A stretch of 64,000 nucleotides of DNA from Homalodisca vitripennis (taxonomy: Eukaryota; Arthropoda; Insecta; Hemiptera; Cicadellidae), in contig NC_060213.1 in NCBI RefSeq assembly GCF_021130785.1, positions 135,422,001 through 135,486,000 on the forward strand. The letters are read 5' to 3'. The position numbers and the translations under genes are program-made. Shown here piece after piece: positions 63,571 to 64,000 of the stretch (positions are counted from its first letter, which is position 1; every line of letters begins with the position of its first letter). Below the pieces are notes generated by a model. That model saw only the letters and a program-made list of their open reading frames with translations. It was not told the DNA's origin and searched no databases.

Positions 63571-64000
63571 ATTGCAGTTAAGATTTTCACAGCATTGTTT
63601 TCGAATTCATTTGGAAGCTTTATTCGACTATTTTCACAATATTTCATTGAATTTATAAGTTTCTTTTTTGTTATAAATATAAAAATAAGTTAACTTTCTG
63701 TTTCATATTACAACATTTTTATAACAATCTTACAATGAAATAACTAAGCCCATGAACTGAAAAACTTAGATGTAGGATATAATGATGAGTTAAACTTTGA
63801 TAGACTTCTGATATAAAACAAACTGTAAACTCAATTTTGATATCCATATGAAAAAAGAAAACATCCCAATAAAATAAAATATTGTGAAAGCAGTCAAATA
63901 AAGCTGCCAACAAATTCTTTTTATTCGCTCATGGCAAGAATTTAAGGTAACCGGATTGACTAAAATTAAAAGACACTTCACAGATCTTATTGTTTTAATT
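63571..64000. other. Intron following the acidic exon
   Basis: AT-rich; the short minus-strand frames show no recognisable domain. Nothing further seen. Confidence 0.4.

Noticed and set aside
1..64000. tRNA or rRNA genes
   Set aside because: No convincing cloverleaf with A/B boxes or rRNA-like conserved block was noticed by eye; a covariance-model scan would be needed to be certain.

Overview
The window is eukaryotic nuclear DNA, AT-rich and dominated by transposons. It is most likely from an arthropod and probably an insect: the sigma-type GST, the mariner transposase with a DUF4817-like head, the RNase H-bearing LOA/I-type LINE, the jockey/CR1-group LINEs and the Penelope-like element all point that way. 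The order cannot be fixed from sequence alone. Host genes are spliced, with large introns that hold most of the mobile DNA.

Host genes, left to right. (1) An intronless ankyrin-repeat protein, 2656-3699 (+). (2) A sigma-class glutathione S-transferase (+), with four recognisable exons at 10049-22637; its first exon, expected to carry the catalytic Tyr, was not found. (3) Phosphoserine aminotransferase (PSAT, serine biosynthesis) on the minus strand, reconstructed completely: eight exons from 49197 down to 23745, all phases compatible, 362 codons. GST and PSAT converge tail to tail. (4) One acidic coding exon of an unidentified gene at 63465-63564 (+).

Mobile DNA. A degenerate LINE (minus, 6190-8344) has its RT motif A expanded into an in-frame 114-bp tandem array. 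A GST intron holds LINE A (14555-19785), whose broken ORF1 reads as PWWP domain, then SENP8-like C48 protease domain, then macro domain, followed by the usual endonuclease and reverse transcriptase. PSAT introns hold two LINEs (B 24966-28711, C about 32200-34710) with a related endonuclease/RT but an SGNH-esterase ORF1. Intron 1 also holds a Penelope-like element with head-to-head terminal repeats containing a hammerhead-like core. A 3-kb array of 29-bp repeats abuts the PSAT exon 2 acceptor. Upstream of PSAT a pogo/Tigger-type element with a C-terminal PHD finger (49767-54997) is split by a mariner-type element with about 560-bp inverted repeats (50243-52770). An RNase H-bearing LINE lies at 56215-60790 (minus). 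Nine copies of one short hAT-like MITE, a GATATC-rich hAT MITE, a piggyBac-type MITE and several fold-back elements are scattered through the window.

The most unusual item is LINE A's ORF1: chromatin-reader, Ub-like-protease and ADP-ribose-binding folds are joined to a retrotransposon whose close relatives in the same window carry an esterase instead. All reading was by eye. Domain calls rest on motif recognition, and boundaries of degenerate elements are approximate.
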